Assembly (NCBI GenBank): GCA_029879945.1
Contig: JAOUPJ010000015.1
Span: 1 to 22,923, forward strand
DNA length: 22,923 nt
Source: Gammaproteobacteria bacterium
Lineage (GTDB): Bacteria; Pseudomonadota; Gammaproteobacteria; S012-40
Reading direction: 5' to 3'
Shown: positions 22,477 to 22,923 of the stretch, in pieces
How positions within the stretch are numbered: the stretch's first letter is position 1
Layout of the letters: the number at the start of each line of letters is the position of its first letter
Made by a program: the position numbers and the translations under genes
Notes under the pieces: model-generated
Told to the model about the DNA's origin: nothing
Seen by the model: the letters and a program-made list of their open reading frames with translations, nothing else
Databases searched by the model: none

Positions 22477-22923
22477 ATTCGGTCGGCACGAGCGCCCGGC
22501 TGGATAGCGGGCGTGCAATTTATAATTATCGCTGTTATATGTGTCATGGATATAACGGGGATGCCAAAACGGTCGCAGCAAGCTTTCTCAAACCCAAGCC
22601 CCGCTCCTTCATGGATACTTCCGTTGAGTCCCTCAGTCGTGACAAGATGCTCAGGGCAGTGCGAGAGGGGCGAAGTGGGACGGCAATGAAGCCCTTTTCC
22701 AGTACACTGAGCGCGTCTGAAATAGAAGACGTGGTGGATTTTATCCGCCACCAATTTATGAAACTAAAAAAACCGAACTCCCGTTATCATACTGCGGAGA
22801 ATGGCTGGCCTGATCACAATCGCTACGCCATCGCCTTCCCCTTTGTGTTTGGTGATCTTAAGCTATCAACACCAACCCAAGACCTGAGCCCCTCACAGCG
22901 GTCGGGCCGCAAAATGTTTATGG
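22470..22923 (+). CDS. Fourth haem domain of the modular cytochrome c, in the -1 frame (partial)
   Basis: From the A tract to the window edge this frame is open and encodes the same module as the upstream gene. It reads GRAIYNYRCYMCHGYNGDA, KPKPRSFMD, VREGRSGTAMKPF and SEIEDVVDFIRHQFM, with the CXXCH at 22533-22547. No ATG, GTG or TTG in this frame precedes the haem motif within the open stretch, and there is no signal peptide. A separate protein could not be exported for haem attachment. It is therefore best read as the continuation of the gene ending at 22476. After the module the sequence changes (NGWPDHNRYAIAFPFVFGDL) and ends in SGRKMFM, which looks like the lead-in of a further haem domain outside the window. 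Confidence 0.7.

Noticed and set aside
22099..22581. Open frame of 160 codons on the minus strand across the cytochrome junction
   Set aside because: Both plus-strand frames beneath it encode convincing cytochrome c modules, and the minus frame has no recognisable content.
21484..22760. Repeated haem modules as a nucleotide-level repeat or recombination array
   Set aside because: The modules are similar in amino-acid pattern but clearly diverged in bases, so they are ancient domain duplications rather than a recent DNA repeat.

Overview
The window reads as chromosome of a gammaproteobacterium, probably one with a branched respiratory or chemolithotrophic metabolism. The evidence is the nadB / rpoE-rseA-rseB-rseC-mucD block, which is a gammaproteobacterial arrangement, together with an unusually dense set of c-type cytochromes. 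Base composition looks roughly even. I cannot name a genus from sequence alone.

Region 1 (1-6566) is conserved housekeeping and envelope-stress DNA. It holds the 3' end of an unrecognised gene, then nadB (L-aspartate oxidase, minus strand). Divergent from nadB is the sigma-E operon: rpoE, its anti-sigma factor rseA, the regulators rseB and rseC, and the periplasmic protease mucD. A sigma-E-type promoter can be read in front of rpoE, consistent with autoregulation. The lepA-lepB-rnc-era run that often follows mucD in relatives is absent.

Region 2 (6575-10311) holds a YheT-type alpha/beta hydrolase (minus strand), an orphan dTDP-glucose 4,6-dehydratase gene (rfbB) with its own sigma-E-like promoter candidate, a PlsC-type acyltransferase and a histidine phosphatase. 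The last two are adjacent and probably co-transcribed.

Region 3 (10312-12685) holds two exported-protein genes, each followed by a clear or probable terminator. The first encodes an unrecognised secreted protein preceded by a near-perfect CRP-type palindrome. The second encodes a LolA-like periplasmic protein of the outer-membrane lipoprotein-sorting type, without the RND transporter that often accompanies this family.

Region 4 (12747-22923) is the most interesting part. A tight plus-strand operon encodes a small monoheme cytochrome c, a Reg_prop beta-propeller lipoprotein, a paralogous membrane-anchored Reg_prop propeller, and a six-motif Kelch propeller fused to what looks like an NrfJ-like OB-type domain. 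Next comes an 826-residue GGDEF-EAL protein whose periplasmic sensor region carries a CXXCH haem-attachment motif. On the minus strand are a pentahaem cytochrome c and an NHL-propeller lipoprotein with overlapping genes. Divergent from them is a modular cytochrome c with three repeated haem domains. Its fourth repeat lies in the -1 frame immediately after an A9 tract, so the gene is either frameshifted, mis-assembled or expressed by slippage, and it runs off the window.

Together region 4 encodes four extracytoplasmic beta-propellers and at least eleven haem c attachment sites, with a haem-linked cyclic-di-GMP enzyme between the two sub-clusters. My working inference is a periplasmic/outer-membrane electron-transfer or redox-sensing module coupled to c-di-GMP signalling. 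The substrate cannot be read from the sequence. No rRNA, tRNA, CRISPR array, transposase or integrase was seen, and no stretch longer than about 300 bases lacks a gene.
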